NCBI RefSeq assembly: GCF_011602485.2
Contig: NZ_CP050022.2
Span: forward strand, 4,546,001 to 4,610,000
DNA from: Bradyrhizobium sp. 1(2017)
Lineage (GTDB): Bacteria; Pseudomonadota; Alphaproteobacteria; Rhizobiales; Xanthobacteraceae
Direction: 5' to 3'
Length of the DNA stretch: 64,000 bases
The stretch's first letter is position 1. Every line of letters starts with the position of its first letter. The notes under the pieces are model-generated. The model searched no databases. It was not told the origin of the DNA and saw nothing but the letters and a program-made list of their open reading frames with translations. This document shows positions 43,412-54,950 of this stretch, in pieces. The position numbers were made by a program, and so were the translations under genes.

Positions 43412-45505
43412 TTACTGGCCTCCAAAGCCGAACATGAACCAGGTGATCAGGCCGGCGGCGCCGATCAGCATGGCGAATGCGTAGTGGTAGAGATAGCCGG
43501 TCTGGATCTTCACGACGTTGCGGGTGACGTCCAGCACGCGGGCGGAGATGCCGTCGGGACCCAAGCCGTCGATGATGAAGCCGTCGCCCTTCTTCCAGAG
43601 CTGGTAGCCGACCCACTTCGCCGGACGGACGAAGATGAGGTCGTAGAGCTCGTCGAAGTACCATTTGTTGAGCAGGAACTGGTACAGCATCGGCTGCGTG
43701 TTCGCGAGCTCGACCGGCAGATACGGCCGGCGGATATAGAACAGGTACGACACCAGGAAGCCCAGCACCATCATCACCGTCGGCAGGAACGCGATGGTCT
43801 CGGGGATGTGGTGCATCTCCTCGATGATGTGCGGGTGCATCTTCACGGACTCGCGGAAGAACTCCTCGACACCGTGACCGGCGAACAGCTCCTTGAACGG
43901 GAAGCCGGCGACGATCGAGCCGACCGCGAGCACGCCGATCGGGATCAGGATCCAGAGCGGAGCCTCATGCGCGGCCTCGTAGTGGTGCTCGTCATGCGGC
44001 TCGCCGTGGAAGGTCTTGAAGATCAGGCGCCAGGAGTAGAACGAGGTCAGGCCGGCGGCGACGACGGTCATCAGGAAGCCGTACACCGCGAACGGATTGT
44101 GCGAGACGTAGGCGGACTCGATGATCGCGTCCTTGGAGAAGTAGCCGGCCGTGAGCGGGAAGCCGGTCAGCGCCAGGGTGCCGACCACCATCACCGCATA
44201 GGTGTAGGGGATCTTCTTCCAGAGGCCGCCCATGTTGCGGATGTCCTGCTCGTGGTGCATCGCGTAGATCACCGAGCCGGAACCCAAGAACAGCAGCGCC
44301 TTGAAGAAGGCGTGCGTGAACAAATGGAACATGCCGACCGAATAGGCACCTGCTCCCATCGCGACGAACATGTAGCCGAGCTGCGAACAGGTCGAATAGG
44401 CGACGATGCGCTTGATGTCGTTCTGGACGAGGCCGATGGTCGCCGCGAAGAAAGCGGTCGTCGCGCCGAAGAACATCACCACCGCCTGCGCGTTCGGGGC
44501 GAGCTCGAACAGCGGGGACAGGCGAGCCACCATGAAAACGCCGGCGGTGACCATGGTCGCGGCGTGGATCAGCGCCGAGACCGGGGTCGGGCCTTCCATC
44601 GCGTCGGGCAACCAGGTGTGCAGCAGGAACTGCGCCGACTTGCCCATCGCGCCCATGAACAGGAGCAGACAGGTCAGGGTCAGCGCGTCGGCGTGCCAGC
44701 CGAGGAAGTTGATGGTCTTGCCGGTCAGACCCGGGGCGGCATGGAAGATCGTCTCGAAATCGGTCGAGCCAACCAGCATGAAGATCGCAAAGATGCCGAG
44801 CGCAAAACCAAAGTCGCCGACGCGGTTGACCACGAAAGCCTTGATGGCGGCCGCGTTCGCCGACGGCTTCTGGTACCAGAAGCCGATCAGCAGGTAGCTG
44901 GCCAGACCCACGCCCTCCCAGCCGAAGAACAGCTGCACGAGGTTATCCGCGGTCACCAGCATCAGCATGGCGAAGGTGAACAGCGAGAGATAGCCGAAGA
45001 AGCGCGGCCGGTTCGGATCCTCGTCCATGTAGCCGATGGAATAGAGGTGCACGAGCGAAGACACGGTGGTCACCACCACCAGCATCACGGCGGTGAGCGT
45101 GTCGACGCGCAGCGTCCACCAGACCTGGAGGTCGCCGGAGAAGATCCAGGGCAGCAGCTGGATGCGGGCGTCGTGGTGCATGAAGCCGACATCGACCAGC
45201 GTCATCCAGGACAACGCCGCCGAGACGAACAGCAGCGCCGTCGTGATCAGCTCGGCGCCGCGTGAGCCCGCCGCCGGCGGCTCGGTCGGGCCATGGCCGT
45301 GGTCGTCATGACCGTGATCGCCGTGACCATGGTCGTCATGTCCATGAGAGCCGTGCGCCGCCGACGCATGCGCGTCGCCATGCCCGTGGTCGCCATGATG
45401 CTCGACCTCGTCGCCAGAGGGGTTACGGGCATGCGCGCCGAACAGCGCAATCAGGCCGGCCAGAATGGCGCCCAGCAGAGGCAGGAAAACGATTGCCTGA
45501 ACCAT
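43412..45505 (-). CDS. nuoL: NADH-quinone oxidoreductase subunit L with His-rich loop
   Basis: 697 aa. Largest membrane subunit of complex I; the C-terminal amphipathic helix runs along the membrane arm. Normal motifs are [20 protein letters not shown] (TM5 Glu), [22 protein letters not shown] (TM7-8) and [17 protein letters not shown]. Unusual is residues 36-72, between the first two membrane helices, with 14 histidines and many Asp/Gly ([27 protein letters not shown]). E. coli NuoL has no such stretch. It would face the periplasm or cytoplasm side of the first loop and could bind metal ions. The gene is otherwise intact. Confidence 0.96.
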   Translation of the reverse strand: MVQAIVFLPLLGAILAGLIALFGAHARNPSGDEVEHHGDHGHGDAHASAAHGSHGHDDHGHGDHGHDDHGHGPTEPPAAGSRGAELITTALLFVSAALSWMTLVDVGFMHHDARIQLLPWIFSGDLQVWWTLRVDTLTAVMLVVVTTVSSLVHLYSIGYMDEDPNRPRFFGYLSLFTFAMLMLVTADNLVQLFFGWEGVGLASYLLIGFWYQKPSANAAAIKAFVVNRVGDFGFALGIFAIFMLVGSTDFETIFHAAPGLTGKTINFLGWHADALTLTCLLLFMGAMGKSAQFLLHTWLPDAMEGPTPVSALIHAATMVTAGVFMVARLSPLFELAPNAQAVVMFFGATTAFFAATIGLVQNDIKRIVAYSTCSQLGYMFVAMGAGAYSVGMFHLFTHAFFKALLFLGSGSVIYAMHHEQDIRNMGGLWKKIPYTYAVMVVGTLALTGFPLTAGYFSKDAIIESAYVSHNPFAVYGFLMTVVAAGLTSFYSWRLIFKTFHGEPHDEHHYEAAHEAPLWILIPIGVLAVGSIVAGFPFKELFAGHGVEEFFRESVKMHPHIIEEMHHIPETIAFLPTVMMVLGFLVSYLFYIRRPYLPVELANTQPMLYQFLLNKWYFDELYDLIFVRPAKWVGYQLWKKGDGFIIDGLGPDGISARVLDVTRNVVKIQTGYLYHYAFAMLIGAAGLITWFMFGFGGQ

Positions 45506-45513
45506 TTGAGAGC

Positions 45514-45822
45514 TCAGCCCTTCATCAGATTGACGTCCTCAACCGCGATCGAACCGCGGTTGCGGAAATAGACCACCAGGATGGCGAGACCGATCGCGGC
45601 TTCGGCGGCCGCGACGGTGAGCACCAGCAGCGCGAAGACCTGACCGACGATGTCGCCGAGGAAGGTCGAGAACGCGACGAGGTTGATGTTGACCGAGAGC
45701 AGGATCAGCTCGATCGACATCAGGATGACGATGATGTTCTTGCGGTTCAGGAAGATGCCGAGGATGCCGAGCGTGAACAGGATCGCGCCGACCGCCAGAT
45801 AATGTCCGAGCCCGATCGTCAT
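45514..45822 (-). CDS. nuoK: NADH-quinone oxidoreductase subunit K
   Basis: 102 aa from ATG 45822, which overlaps the nuoJ stop (ATGA). Three membrane helices: [40 protein letters not shown] with the essential Glu of TM2, and [16 protein letters not shown] with the second conserved Glu. Part of the quinone-coupling section of the membrane arm. Confidence 0.95.
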   Translation of the reverse strand: MTIGLGHYLAVGAILFTLGILGIFLNRKNIIVILMSIELILLSVNINLVAFSTFLGDIVGQVFALLVLTVAAAEAAIGLAILVVYFRNRGSIAVEDVNLMKG

Positions 45823-46457
45823 TTCACCCACTCCGCCGCATCGGCATCCGAGAGCCCCTGCCCCGGCGCCACCTTGCGCATCGCCATTGCCATCTCGGGC
45901 GTGCGCGCGTTCTGAACGTTGATGTCCTGCCGCTTCACGCTCGCCTTGTGGCGCAGCGTCAGCACGATGGCGCCGATCATGGCAACCAGGAGCACCATGC
46001 CCGAGAGCTGGAAGTAGTGGATGTACTTCGTATAGAGCACGAGGCCGAGCGCCTCGGTGTTGCTGACGTTGGCCGGGATCGCCGCCGTGATCGTCTTGGA
46101 GACGCCGGGGTTGATGACCCAGAAGCCGACCGTGAGCAGCAGCTCGAACAGGAAGATGCCGCCGATCACGAGACCGACCGGCAGATACTCGATGAAGCCC
46201 TCGCGCAGCTCGAGGAAGTCGACGTCGAGCATCATGATCACGAACAGGAACAGCACCGCGACCGCGCCGACATAGACGACGATCAGGATCATCGCCAGGA
46301 ATTCGGCGCCCATCAGCACGAACAGGCCGGAGGCGTTGACGAAGGCCAGGATCAGGTACAGCACGGAGTGCACGGGATTGCGCGAGACAATCACCATCAC
46401 CGCCGAGGCGACGCAGATGCCGGCGAACAGATAGAAGAACAGCGCGGGAAGGATCAT
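45819..46457 (-). CDS. nuoJ: NADH-quinone oxidoreductase subunit J
   Basis: 212 aa. Five membrane helices: [60 protein letters not shown] with the pi-bulge TM3, then two more after a polar break. The C-terminus extends about 40 residues beyond the last helix ([20 protein letters not shown]). It lies 9 bp after nuoI and overlaps nuoK by 4 bp. Confidence 0.95.
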   Translation of the reverse strand: MILPALFFYLFAGICVASAVMVIVSRNPVHSVLYLILAFVNASGLFVLMGAEFLAMILIVVYVGAVAVLFLFVIMMLDVDFLELREGFIEYLPVGLVIGGIFLFELLLTVGFWVINPGVSKTITAAIPANVSNTEALGLVLYTKYIHYFQLSGMVLLVAMIGAIVLTLRHKASVKRQDINVQNARTPEMAMAMRKVAPGQGLSDADAAEWVK

Positions 46458-46466
46458 GCCCTCACC

Positions 46467-46961
46467 TCACCGGTACGGCGCGTCGAGCTCGATCGCTTTC
46501 GCGATCTCGCGTTCCCAGCGGTCGCCGTTGGCGAGCAGCTTGGCCTTGTCATAGAACAGTTCCTCGCGGGTCTCGGTCGCGAACTCGAAGTTCGGACCTT
46601 CGACGATGGCGTCGACCGGACAGGCCTCCTGGCAGAGGCCGCAATAGATGCACTTCACCATGTCGATGTCGTAGCGCACGGTGCGGCGGGTGCCGTCGTT
46701 GCGGCGCGGGCCGGCCTCGATGGTGATGGCCTGCGCCGGGCAGATCGCTTCGCACAGCTTGCAGGCGATGCAGCGCTCTTCACCGTTCGGATAGCGGCGC
46801 AGCGCGTGCTCGCCGCGGAAGCGCGGCGAGATCGGGCCCTTCTCGAACGGATAGTTCAGCGTCGGCTTCGGCTGGAAGAAATAGCGCATGGCGAGAAAGA
46901 ACGCCGAGACGAATTCCGACAGCAGAAGCGAGCGTGCAGTGGCGTTGACGTTGATACCCAT
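46467..46961 (-). CDS. nuoI: NADH-quinone oxidoreductase subunit I
   Basis: 164 aa from ATG 46961 ([18 protein letters not shown]); a frame to 47753 is a shadow of nuoH. It carries iron-sulfur clusters N6a and N6b: [16 protein letters not shown] and [16 protein letters not shown], each a CxxCxxCxxxCP set. The protein links the peripheral arm chain to NuoB. It sits 8 bp after nuoH. Confidence 0.96.
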   Translation of the reverse strand: MGINVNATARSLLLSEFVSAFFLAMRYFFQPKPTLNYPFEKGPISPRFRGEHALRRYPNGEERCIACKLCEAICPAQAITIEAGPRRNDGTRRTVRYDIDMVKCIYCGLCQEACPVDAIVEGPNFEFATETREELFYDKAKLLANGDRWEREIAKAIELDAPYR

Positions 46962-46969
46962 GACGGCCC

Positions 46970-48037
46970 TCACTTCGGCGCGATGCCGGCGAAATGCAGC
47001 ACGCCGGCCACCACGATCACCATCGCCAGCGAGATCGGCAGGAACACCTTCCAGCCGAGACGCATCAGTTGATCGTAGCGGTAGCGCGGCACGATCGCCT
47101 TCGCCATCGCGAACAGGAAGAACATGAAGAACAGCTTCAGCGCGAACCAGATGATCCCCGGCACCCAGTTGAAGGGCGGCAGATCGACCGGCGGCAGCCA
47201 GCCCCCGAGGAACAGGATGGTCGCCATCGCGCACATCGTGACGATCGCGACATACTCGCCGAGCATGAACAGGAGGTACGGCGTCGAGCCGTATTCGACC
47301 ATGAAACCGGCAACCAGCTCGGATTCCGCTTCGACGAGGTCGAAGGGCGGACGGTTGGTTTCCGCCAGCGCCGAGACGTAGAACACCACGAACATCGGGA
47401 ACAGCGGCCAGACGTACCAGTTCAGGATGGTGAGCTGCGGCAGCCCGATCAGGCTGGCAAGGCCGCGCGCGTGCTGGGCCTCGACCACGGCGGACAGGTT
47501 CAGCGTGCCGGCGCAGAGCAGCACGGTGATGATGACGAAGCCGATCGAGACTTCGTAGGACACCATCTGCGCCGCCGAGCGCAGCGCGGCCAGGAACGGG
47601 TACTTCGAGTTCGACGACCAGCCCGCCATGATGATGCCGTAGATCGACAGCGACGAGATCGCGAAGATGAAGAGGATGCCGACATTGATGTCGGAGATAA
47701 CCCAGCCGAGATTGGTCGGGATCACCGCCCAGGCGGCAAGCGCCAGCACGCACGACACCAGCGGCGCCAGCAGGAACACGCCCTTGTTGGCGCCGGCCGG
47801 GATGATCGGCTCCTTCAGCACGAATTTGAGCAGGTCCGCGAAGGATTGCAGCAGGCCCCAGGGTCCGACCACGTTCGGGCCGCGCCGGATCTGCACCGCC
47901 GCCCAGATCTTGCGATCGGCGAGCAGGATGTAGGCGATCGCGACCAGAAGGACGACGAGCACCAGGACGCTCTGCGCGACCATGATGATCAGCGGCCAGA
48001 GGAACCCGGTCCAGAATGCGCTTTCGAAGAATTCCAT
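46970..48037 (-). CDS. nuoH: NADH-quinone oxidoreductase subunit H
   Basis: 355 aa. Eight or nine membrane helices forming part of the quinone chamber. Motifs: [20 protein letters not shown] (first loop), SVNIG-type [40 protein letters not shown] with the conserved acidic set, and a basic loop before the last helix ([17 protein letters not shown]). Gap to nuoI is 8 bp and to nuoG 10 bp. Confidence 0.96.
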   Translation of the reverse strand: MEFFESAFWTGFLWPLIIMVAQSVLVLVVLLVAIAYILLADRKIWAAVQIRRGPNVVGPWGLLQSFADLLKFVLKEPIIPAGANKGVFLLAPLVSCVLALAAWAVIPTNLGWVISDINVGILFIFAISSLSIYGIIMAGWSSNSKYPFLAALRSAAQMVSYEVSIGFVIITVLLCAGTLNLSAVVEAQHARGLASLIGLPQLTILNWYVWPLFPMFVVFYVSALAETNRPPFDLVEAESELVAGFMVEYGSTPYLLFMLGEYVAIVTMCAMATILFLGGWLPPVDLPPFNWVPGIIWFALKLFFMFFLFAMAKAIVPRYRYDQLMRLGWKVFLPISLAMVIVVAGVLHFAGIAPK

Positions 48038-48047
48038 CAGATCACGC

Positions 48048-50123
48048 TCACTCCGCTGCGGTCAGCATTTGCCCGGAGGCGAGACGCGAGCATTCCGCCA
48101 TCACGGCGGACGCACGCGCGATTGGGTTGGTCAGGTAGAAGTCCTCGACCAGCGGCTTGAACGGCGCCTTCTCGGGCGAGCCGCCCTTCCCCGCCAGCTT
48201 CTTGATCTGGTCGGCGGAGCCGGCCTCGATCTGGTCGAGACGGATCAGATGCGGCACGGCCTTGAAGATCGCCTGCCGCAGCGCGCCGAGCGAGTCGTAG
48301 CCGAGCTTCTTGCCGAGCGCTTCCGATAGCGCGCGGATGATCGCCCAGTCCTCGCGGGCCTCGCCCGGCGGGAATGCGGCGCGGCCGGTCATCTGCACGC
48401 GGCCCTCGGTATTGACGTAGATCGCGGACTTCTCGGTGTAGGCGGCTGCCGGCAGGATCACGTCGGCGCGGTGCGCGCCGCGGTCGCCATGGGTGCCGAT
48501 ATAGACGACGAAGGTGCCGTCCGGCGCCTTGATCTCGTCGGCGCCGAGCAGGAACAGCAGGTCCAGCGTGCCGAACGTCGTCATCTGCGCCGCGTTCAGG
48601 CCGCCTGCGGTGGCGGAGAAGCCGACGTCGAGCGCACCGACGCGCGAGGCGGACTCATGCAGCACGCCAAAGCCGTTCCAGCCGTCCTTGACCGCGCCGA
48701 CATCGAGCGCGAGCTTGGCGCTGGCAGCGAGGATGGCGGCACCGTCGTGACGGGCGGCCGCGCCCGCGCCGACCAGGACGATCGGATGCTTGGCGTTCTT
48801 CAGCACGTCCATGAAGGAATGCTTGCCGGCCGCGAGTTCGCCGAGCGTCTCGGTGCCCGCGCCGAGATGGTCGTAGTCGTAGGTCAGATCGACCTTGGCG
48901 CCGATGACGCCGACCTTGAAGCCGCCGCCGCGCCAGCGCTTGCGGATGCGGGCGTTGAACACGGCCGCCTCCTTGCGCGGATTGGCGCCAATGATGAGCA
49001 GCGCGTCGGCCCGCTCCACGCCGACGAGCGTCGGGTTGAAGATGTAGGAGCCGCGGCCCAGCGCCGGATCGAAAGCGTCGCCGCCCTGCACCGCCAGATT
49101 GGCCGAGCCGTATTTGGCCAGCAGATCCTTCAGCGCGAACATCTCCTCGACGCCGGCAAGATCGCCCGCGATCGCGCCGATGCGCTTGCCGTCGGTGCGC
49201 GCGGCCTTGGCGGCGATGGCGGCAAAGGCCTCGGGCCAGCTCGCCGCGCGCAGCTTGCCGGCCTCGCGGATATAGGGCCGGTCGAGACGCTGGGTGCGCA
49301 GGCCGTCGACGACGTGGCGGGTCTTGTCGGAGATCCACTCCTCGTTCACTGCCTCGTTGATGCGCGGCAGCACGCGCATCACCTCGCGGCCGCGGGTATC
49401 GACGCGGATCGCAGAGCCGACGCCGTCCATGACGTCGATCGACTGGGTCTTGCCGAGCTCCCACGGGCGCGCAGCAAAGGCATAAGGCTTCGAGGTCAGC
49501 GCGCCGACCGGGCAGATGTCGACGAGGTTGCCCTGCAGTTCCGACGTCAGCGCGTGCTCGAGATAGGTCGTGATCTCCATGTCCTCGCCGCGGCCGGTCG
49601 CGCCCATCTCCGGAGCGCCGGCGACTTCCGCCGAGAAGCGGACGCAGCGCGTGCACTGGATGCAGCGGTTCATCGAGGTCTTGACCAGCGCGCCGAGATA
49701 TTTGTCCTCGACCGCGCGCTTGTTCTCGGCGAAGCGGCTGGTGTCGACACCATAGCCCATCGCCTGGTCCTGCAGATCGCACTCGCCGCCCTGGTCGCAG
49801 ATCGGGCAGTCCAGCGGATGGTTGATCAGCAGGAATTCCATCACGCCTTCGCGTGCCTTCTTCACCATCGGCGAACGCGTGGAGATCTCCGGCGGCTCGC
49901 CCTTGGGACCCGGACGGCAATCGCGCACGCCCCAGGCGCAGCTGGCGACCGGCTTCGGGCCGCCCTTCACTTCGACGAGGCACATCCGGCAATTGCCGGC
50001 GATCGACAGCCGCTCATGGTAGCAGAAGCGCGGAATCTCGGCGCCGGCCGCCTCGCACGCCTGAAGCAGCGTGTATTCGGCGGGGACATCGATCTCTTTG
50101 CCGTCGATGATGAGTTTGGTCAT
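48048..50123 (-). CDS. nuoG: NADH-quinone oxidoreductase subunit G
   Basis: 691 aa. Residues 1-80 are a 2Fe-2S ferredoxin domain ([20 protein letters not shown]). Then come the His-Cys cluster region ([20 protein letters not shown]) and a 4Fe-4S site ([16 protein letters not shown]). The rest is a molybdopterin-oxidoreductase-like domain without a molybdenum cofactor role. It starts 7 bp after the extra 162-aa gene ends. Confidence 0.96.
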   Translation of the reverse strand: MTKLIIDGKEIDVPAEYTLLQACEAAGAEIPRFCYHERLSIAGNCRMCLVEVKGGPKPVASCAWGVRDCRPGPKGEPPEISTRSPMVKKAREGVMEFLLINHPLDCPICDQGGECDLQDQAMGYGVDTSRFAENKRAVEDKYLGALVKTSMNRCIQCTRCVRFSAEVAGAPEMGATGRGEDMEITTYLEHALTSELQGNLVDICPVGALTSKPYAFAARPWELGKTQSIDVMDGVGSAIRVDTRGREVMRVLPRINEAVNEEWISDKTRHVVDGLRTQRLDRPYIREAGKLRAASWPEAFAAIAAKAARTDGKRIGAIAGDLAGVEEMFALKDLLAKYGSANLAVQGGDAFDPALGRGSYIFNPTLVGVERADALLIIGANPRKEAAVFNARIRKRWRGGGFKVGVIGAKVDLTYDYDHLGAGTETLGELAAGKHSFMDVLKNAKHPIVLVGAGAAARHDGAAILAASAKLALDVGAVKDGWNGFGVLHESASRVGALDVGFSATAGGLNAAQMTTFGTLDLLFLLGADEIKAPDGTFVVYIGTHGDRGAHRADVILPAAAYTEKSAIYVNTEGRVQMTGRAAFPPGEAREDWAIIRALSEALGKKLGYDSLGALRQAIFKAVPHLIRLDQIEAGSADQIKKLAGKGGSPEKAPFKPLVEDFYLTNPIARASAVMAECSRLASGQMLTAAE

Positions 50124-50130
50124 TGCTGTC

Positions 50131-50619
50131 TCAAGTCTTTCCCAGCTTGCAGTCTGGCGGTGTGACGCTGGCGGTCTTCAGCGACGCCGTGATCCATCGC
50201 TGGGTCTCGGCGCCGTAGGTGGCGAGATAGGCCGGCTTCGCCGCGTTCTTCTCGCACAGGAACGGCAGATGCGGCTTCAAATCGTAATCGCAGGAGGCCT
50301 GCCATTCGCGCTTGTCGGCGAAGGTGGCGATCGTCTCCTCGCAGGCGTAAAGAAAATACGAGACGAAGCTCTCATACTGCGCCCGCTCCTCGCGGCTGCC
50401 GGCCTTGATCGCGTCGTAGTCAGGCTGCGAGAATTTCGGATTCTGGAACGCCAGCTCCGTATAGCCCAAAAACACCTCCCGCGCGCTGGAAGTGCGGTTG
50501 CCGGTGCGAATTTCATTGATCTGGAACAGGATCGCAACAAAGCCGAGCAGAGCCACGGCCGCCTGCGCCATCTGCGCAAGCGTCCCATATCTCTGCCACC
50601 AGAAGCTCGGTTGCGACAT
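50131..50619 (-). CDS. Hypothetical membrane protein inside the nuo operon (162 aa)
   Basis: From ATG 50619 (MSQPSFWWQRYGTLAQMAQA). One N-terminal membrane segment (about residues 13-34, AQAAVALLGFVAILFQINEI) is followed by a soluble domain of about 125 residues with three or four cysteines and helical stretches (FVSYFLYACEETIATFADKR). It is not a complex I subunit known to me. It lies between nuoF (5 bp) and nuoG (7 bp), so it must be co-transcribed. It could be a later insertion or an accessory factor; no function is proposed. Confidence 0.75.
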   Translation of the reverse strand: MSQPSFWWQRYGTLAQMAQAAVALLGFVAILFQINEIRTGNRTSSAREVFLGYTELAFQNPKFSQPDYDAIKAGSREERAQYESFVSYFLYACEETIATFADKREWQASCDYDLKPHLPFLCEKNAAKPAYLATYGAETQRWITASLKTASVTPPDCKLGKT

Positions 50620-50624
50620 CGCGA

Positions 50625-51950
50625 TCACTCCGCTGCAACCATGTGCGCGGGATCGAGAACGCCGACATCGTCGATATCCGCCTTGTGCGAATATTGTGCG
50701 ATCCGCTCCTCTATCTCGTGACGGAAATGCGCGATCAGGCCCTGGATCGGCCATGCCGCCGCATCGCCGAGCGCGCAGATGGTGTGGCCTTCGACCTGCT
50801 TCGTCACCTCCAGCAGCATGTCGATTTCGCGCTTGTGGGCGCGGCCTTCGGCCATGCGGGTGAGCACGCGCCACATCCACCCGGTGCCTTCGCGGCACGG
50901 CGTGCACTGGCCGCAGCTCTCATGCTTGTAGAAATAGGAGATGCGGGCGATAGCGCGGATCAAATCGGTCGACTTGTCCATCACGATCACGGCGGCGGTG
51001 CCGAGGCCCGAGCGCAGCTTGCTCAGGCTGTCAAAATCCATCGGCGTGTCGATGATCTGCTCGGCCGGCACCATGCGCACCGACGAGCCGCCGGGGATCA
51101 CGGCCTTGAGGTTGTCCCAGCCGCCGCGGATGCCGCCGCAGTGCTTGTCGATCAGCTCGCGGAACGGGATGCCCATGGCTTCTTCGACGTTGCAGGGCCG
51201 CTCGACATGGCCGGAGATGCAGAAGAGCTTGGTGCCGACATTGTTGGGACGGCCGATGCCGGCGAACCAGGCCGCGCCGCGGCGCAGGATGTCGGGCGCA
51301 ACCGCGATGGACTCGACGTTGTTGACGGTGGTCGGGCAGCCGAACAGGCCGACATTGGCCGGGAACGGCGGCTTCAGGCGCGGCTGGCCTTTCTTGCCTT
51401 CGAGGCTTTCGAGCAGCGCGGTCTCCTCGCCGCAGATATAGGCGCCGGCGCCGTGGGCGACGTAGATGTCGAACGGCCAGCCGTTGACGTTGTCCTTGCC
51501 GACCAGCTTGGCCTCATAGGCCTGGTCGATCGCGGCCTGGAGATGCTCGCGCTCGCGGATGAATTCACCGCGGACATAGATGTAGCAGGCATGCGCGTTC
51601 ATCGCGCAGCTCGCGATCAGGCAGCCCTCGATGAGAAGATGCGGATCGTGCCGCATGATCTCGCGATCCTTGCAGGTGCCGGGCTCGGATTCGTCGGCGT
51701 TGACGACGAGATAGCTCGGCCGGCCGTCGGTCGATTCCTTCGGCATGAACGACCATTTCAGGCCGGTCGGGAAGCCGGCGCCGCCGCGGCCGCGCAGGCC
51801 CGACGCCTTCATCTCGTTGATGATCCAGTCGCGGCCCTTGTCGATGATGTTCTTGGTGCCATCCCAGGCGCCGCGGCGCCGCGCGCCCTCGAGCCCCCAA
51901 TCGTGGAGGCCGTAGAGGTTCTTGAAGATGCGGTCCTTGTCCTCGAGCAT
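50625..51950 (-). CDS. nuoF: NADH-quinone oxidoreductase subunit F
   Basis: 441 aa. It holds FMN, the NADH site and the N3 4Fe-4S cluster. Motifs: [19 protein letters not shown] (NADH loop), [16 protein letters not shown] (FMN site), [19 protein letters not shown], and [12 protein letters not shown] with a later Cys in HTICALGDA. Length matches the family. It is 15 bp after the extra 66-aa gene. Confidence 0.96.
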   Translation of the reverse strand: MLEDKDRIFKNLYGLHDWGLEGARRRGAWDGTKNIIDKGRDWIINEMKASGLRGRGGAGFPTGLKWSFMPKESTDGRPSYLVVNADESEPGTCKDREIMRHDPHLLIEGCLIASCAMNAHACYIYVRGEFIREREHLQAAIDQAYEAKLVGKDNVNGWPFDIYVAHGAGAYICGEETALLESLEGKKGQPRLKPPFPANVGLFGCPTTVNNVESIAVAPDILRRGAAWFAGIGRPNNVGTKLFCISGHVERPCNVEEAMGIPFRELIDKHCGGIRGGWDNLKAVIPGGSSVRMVPAEQIIDTPMDFDSLSKLRSGLGTAAVIVMDKSTDLIRAIARISYFYKHESCGQCTPCREGTGWMWRVLTRMAEGRAHKREIDMLLEVTKQVEGHTICALGDAAAWPIQGLIAHFRHEIEERIAQYSHKADIDDVGVLDPAHMVAAE

Positions 51951-51965
51951 ATCAGTGCTTTCCGA

Positions 51966-52166
51966 TCAACGAATGGACTGCTTGTAGGCAAGTCCGGCGG
52001 CGCAGACGGCGAAGAACAGCGCCCAGAGCAGACTGGTCTCCTGCGACGCGTTCATGAAGAAACGCTGCAGCAGGAACATGAAGGTAGCCGCGACCGCGGC
52101 GTGCATGGCGACGAAGCCCCATTTCTTCACGGCCGCGGTCCCTCCGATTGCGATGAGATCACGCAT
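51966..52166 (-). CDS. Small two-helix membrane protein inside the nuo operon (66 aa)
   Basis: From ATG 52166, which overlaps the nuoE stop (TGATG), so translation is coupled. Two membrane segments: GFVAMHAAVAATFMFLLQRF and LLWALFFAVCAAGLAYKQ, with a short polar hairpin (MNASQETS). I do not know a family for it. Tight coupling between nuoE and nuoF suggests it is expressed in step with complex I and may help assembly, but that is inference. Confidence 0.72.
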   Translation of the reverse strand: MRDLIAIGGTAAVKKWGFVAMHAAVAATFMFLLQRFFMNASQETSLLWALFFAVCAAGLAYKQSIR

Positions 52167-52777
52167 CAGGTGATCTCCTTCAACGTGGTCGGTCCGGTGA
52201 TCGGCGCCGAGAACTGGCGGCCGTTCTGCGGACCCGGCTTGGGCGGATTGCCCGAAGCGAAACCGTCGAGCAACTTGCCGAAGCTTTCCTTGGTCAGGTC
52301 CTCGTAGGTGTCCTTGCCGATCAGCACCATCGGCGCATTCACGCAGGCGCCCAGGCACTCCACCTCTTCCCAGCTGAAATTGCCGTCCTTGGAGAGGTGG
52401 AAAGGCTCGTGATGGATGCGGTGCTCGCAGACGTGGATCAGATCCTCGGCGCCGCGCAGGCGGCACGGCGTGGTGCCGCAGACCTGGACATGGGCCTTCT
52501 TGCCGACGGGGGCGAGCTGGAACATCGTGTAGAAGGTCGCGACCTCAAGCACGCGGATATAGGGCATGTCGAGCAAGTCAGCGACGGCGCGGATCGCGGC
52601 CTCCGACACCCAGCCTTCGTGCTGCTCCTGCACGCGCCAGAGGATGGCGATGACGGCGGAGGCCTGGCGTCCGGCCGGATATTTCGCGATCTGCTGCCTG
52701 GCGAATGCGAGGTTCTCCTCCGTGAACGCAAAGCTCGCGGGCTGGACTTCCTTCGGTGCTAATCGGCGAACGGACAT
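52166..52777 (-). CDS. nuoE: NADH-quinone oxidoreductase subunit E
   Basis: 203 aa. Thioredoxin-like subunit with the N1a 2Fe-2S cluster. The N-terminal helical part contains [20 protein letters not shown] and [14 protein letters not shown]; the cluster ligands are in [14 protein letters not shown] and [12 protein letters not shown]. The C-terminal 40 residues ([20 protein letters not shown]) form the alphaproteobacterial tail. It is 12 bp after the FkbM gene. Confidence 0.95.
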   Translation of the reverse strand: MSVRRLAPKEVQPASFAFTEENLAFARQQIAKYPAGRQASAVIAILWRVQEQHEGWVSEAAIRAVADLLDMPYIRVLEVATFYTMFQLAPVGKKAHVQVCGTTPCRLRGAEDLIHVCEHRIHHEPFHLSKDGNFSWEEVECLGACVNAPMVLIGKDTYEDLTKESFGKLLDGFASGNPPKPGPQNGRQFSAPITGPTTLKEIT

Positions 52778-52789
52778 CTCTTCAATCTC

Positions 52790-53752
52790 TCACTGCATGC
52801 GGCGCGCGGTTTTCGCATTCAGGGCTTCGATCCTGTCCTGCCAGAATGCGCTTGCGGTGCCGAAGACGTTGTAGCCGACGTGGGTCGAGACCTTGATGCG
52901 GTCGAGGATCGACAGCTCGGTCACGGTCTCCATGCGGTTGCTGCGCGGATCGAACACGATCAGCTTCAGCGGGGTCTGTTCGAGGATGTAGCGCGACACG
53001 GCATGGGAGCGGTCGCTGCCGTGCTCCTCGCACATGATGACACTGTCGGCCTGGAGCAGCCGGGCCCCGCCCTTGATCGCCTCGATCTCGACGCCCTCGA
53101 CGTCGAGCTTGATCAGGTACTTGCCGCTGGCGGCGATCTTGCCGTCGTCGATCAGATTGTCGAGCGCGATGACCGGCACTTCCTCGCCGCCCGCCGACGG
53201 AGCGCCGGCGATGCTGAAGGCTTCGTGCTTGGTGCCCGACAGGCGCGCGGTGCCGCGGGCGGAGCCGATCGCACACTTCATCGTCTCAAAGCGGTTGCCA
53301 TTGACGCGGGCATTGTTGGCGAGCTTCGGATAGTTCTGCCCCGACGGCTCGATCGCGATCGCCTTGTGCGAGCCGAACGGCCTGCTCGAGACCAGCACCG
53401 ACCAGTAGCCGTAATTGGCGCCGCAATCGAGCAGCGTGTAGTCGACGTCGACGGAGTCGGCGAACAAGAGTTCGAGCTCGTCTTCATAGTTGTACGAGCG
53501 GTTGAGCAGCTTGCTCCAATAGCCGTCGCCATAAGGGAACTCGAACACGGCGTCGGGATTGAGCCTGATCGCGATGTTGCGCTTGGGCAGCGTCTTCGCC
53601 AGCAGATTGGCGCAGGCGATGTAGCCCATATGCGAGAAGTGGGACGAGATCTTCGATCCCGTCACCAGCGCCAAGGCAGCCGTCCGCTCCCACAGGTTGG
53701 CCCCTTCAAGGGCCCCCGAGGCACGGTCAAACTGAATTGGCGCCTGCGCCAT
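52790..53752 (-). CDS. FkbM-family methyltransferase inside the nuo operon
   Basis: 320 aa from ATG 53752, overlapping the nuoD stop (TGATG). SAM-binding motif I is LLDCGANYGYWS (108-119), and the family's second mark KLDVEGVEIEAIKG is at 215-228. FkbM enzymes are usually O-methyltransferases for sugars or secondary metabolites. This is not a standard complex I gene, though it is coupled to nuoD and lies 12 bp before nuoE. It might modify a respiratory component or simply have been inserted. Key methyltransferase residues look intact. Confidence 0.9.
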   Translation of the reverse strand: MAQAPIQFDRASGALEGANLWERTAALALVTGSKISSHFSHMGYIACANLLAKTLPKRNIAIRLNPDAVFEFPYGDGYWSKLLNRSYNYEDELELLFADSVDVDYTLLDCGANYGYWSVLVSSRPFGSHKAIAIEPSGQNYPKLANNARVNGNRFETMKCAIGSARGTARLSGTKHEAFSIAGAPSAGGEEVPVIALDNLIDDGKIAASGKYLIKLDVEGVEIEAIKGGARLLQADSVIMCEEHGSDRSHAVSRYILEQTPLKLIVFDPRSNRMETVTELSILDRIKVSTHVGYNVFGTASAFWQDRIEALNAKTARRMQ

Positions 53753-54948
53753 CACCGATCGACCTCTCCGAACACGATGTCGAGCGAGCCGAGGATCGCC
53801 GAGACGTCCGCGAGCAGATGGCCGCGGCAGATGTGATCCATGGCCTGCAGGTGCGCGAAGCCCGGCGCGCGGATCTTGCACTTGTACGGCTTGTTGGTGC
53901 CGTCGGCGACGAGATAGACGCCGAACTCGCCCTTGGGCGCCTCGACCGCGGCATAGACTTCGCCGGCCGGCACGTGGACGCCCTCGGTGTAAAGCTTGAA
54001 GTGGTGGATCAGCGCTTCCATCGAGCGCTTCATCTCGCCACGGCGCGGCGGTGCGACCTTGTTGTCGGCCACGACGACGGGGCCCTTGCCATCAGGCGCA
54101 TTCAGCTTCTGGATGCACTGCTTCATGATGCGCACGGACTGGCGCATCTCTTCCATGCGGATCAGATAGCGGTCGTAACAGTCGCCGTTCTTGCCGATCG
54201 GAATGTCGAAATCCATCTCGGCATAGCATTCATAGGGCTGCGACTTGCGCAGGTCCCAGGCCGCGCCCGAGCCGCGCACCATCACGCCGGAGAAGCCCCA
54301 CTCCCAGGCTTCCTTCAGCGGCACCACGCCGATGTCGACGTTGCGCTGCTTGAAGATGCGGTTAGCGGTGAGCAGGCGGTCGAGGTCGTCCACCACTTTG
54401 AGGAACGGATCGCACCAGGCCTCGATGTCGTCGACCAGCTTTTGCGGCAGGTCCTGATGCACGCCGCCGACGCGGAAGAAGGCTGCATGCATACGGCTGC
54501 CCGAGGCGCGCTCGTAGAACACCATCAGCTTCTCGCGCTCTTCGAAGCCCCACAGCGGCGGGGTGAGCGCGCCGACGTCCATCGCCTGCGTGGTGACGTT
54601 CAGCAGATGCGACAGGATGCGGCCGATCTCGCAATAGAGCACGCGGATCAACTGGCCGCGGCGCGGCACTTCGATGCCGAGCAGCTTCTCGGCAGCGAGG
54701 CAGAACGCGTGCTCCTGGTTCATCGGCGCGACGTAGTCGAGCCGGTCGAAGTAAGGGATCGCCTGCAGATAGGTCTTCTGCTCGATCAGCTTTTCGGTGC
54801 CGCGGTGAAGCAGGCCGATATGCGGGTCGACGCGTGCGACGACCTCGCCGTCAAGCTCCAGCACCAGGCGCAGCACGCCGTGCGCCGCCGGATGCTGCGG
54901 CCCGAAGTTGATGGTGAAATTGCGAAGCTGTTCAGGTTGTTCGTTCAT
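53752..54948 (-). CDS. nuoD: NADH-quinone oxidoreductase subunit D
   Basis: 398 aa. Forms the quinone-reduction site with NuoB. Motifs: [20 protein letters not shown] with the quinone-site His, [32 protein letters not shown] and the C-terminal DIVFGEVDR. Length and ends are typical of the separate (unfused) form. It starts 2 bp before the end region of nuoC. Confidence 0.96.
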   Translation of the reverse strand: MNEQPEQLRNFTINFGPQHPAAHGVLRLVLELDGEVVARVDPHIGLLHRGTEKLIEQKTYLQAIPYFDRLDYVAPMNQEHAFCLAAEKLLGIEVPRRGQLIRVLYCEIGRILSHLLNVTTQAMDVGALTPPLWGFEEREKLMVFYERASGSRMHAAFFRVGGVHQDLPQKLVDDIEAWCDPFLKVVDDLDRLLTANRIFKQRNVDIGVVPLKEAWEWGFSGVMVRGSGAAWDLRKSQPYECYAEMDFDIPIGKNGDCYDRYLIRMEEMRQSVRIMKQCIQKLNAPDGKGPVVVADNKVAPPRRGEMKRSMEALIHHFKLYTEGVHVPAGEVYAAVEAPKGEFGVYLVADGTNKPYKCKIRAPGFAHLQAMDHICRGHLLADVSAILGSLDIVFGEVDR

Positions 54949-54950
54949 GA

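Noticed and set aside
41963..45265. Plus-strand frame of 1100 codons opposite nuoM and nuoL
   Set aside because: Its length comes from high GC and the reverse complement of membrane codons. The translation is a monotonous Arg/Gln/Glu/His string.
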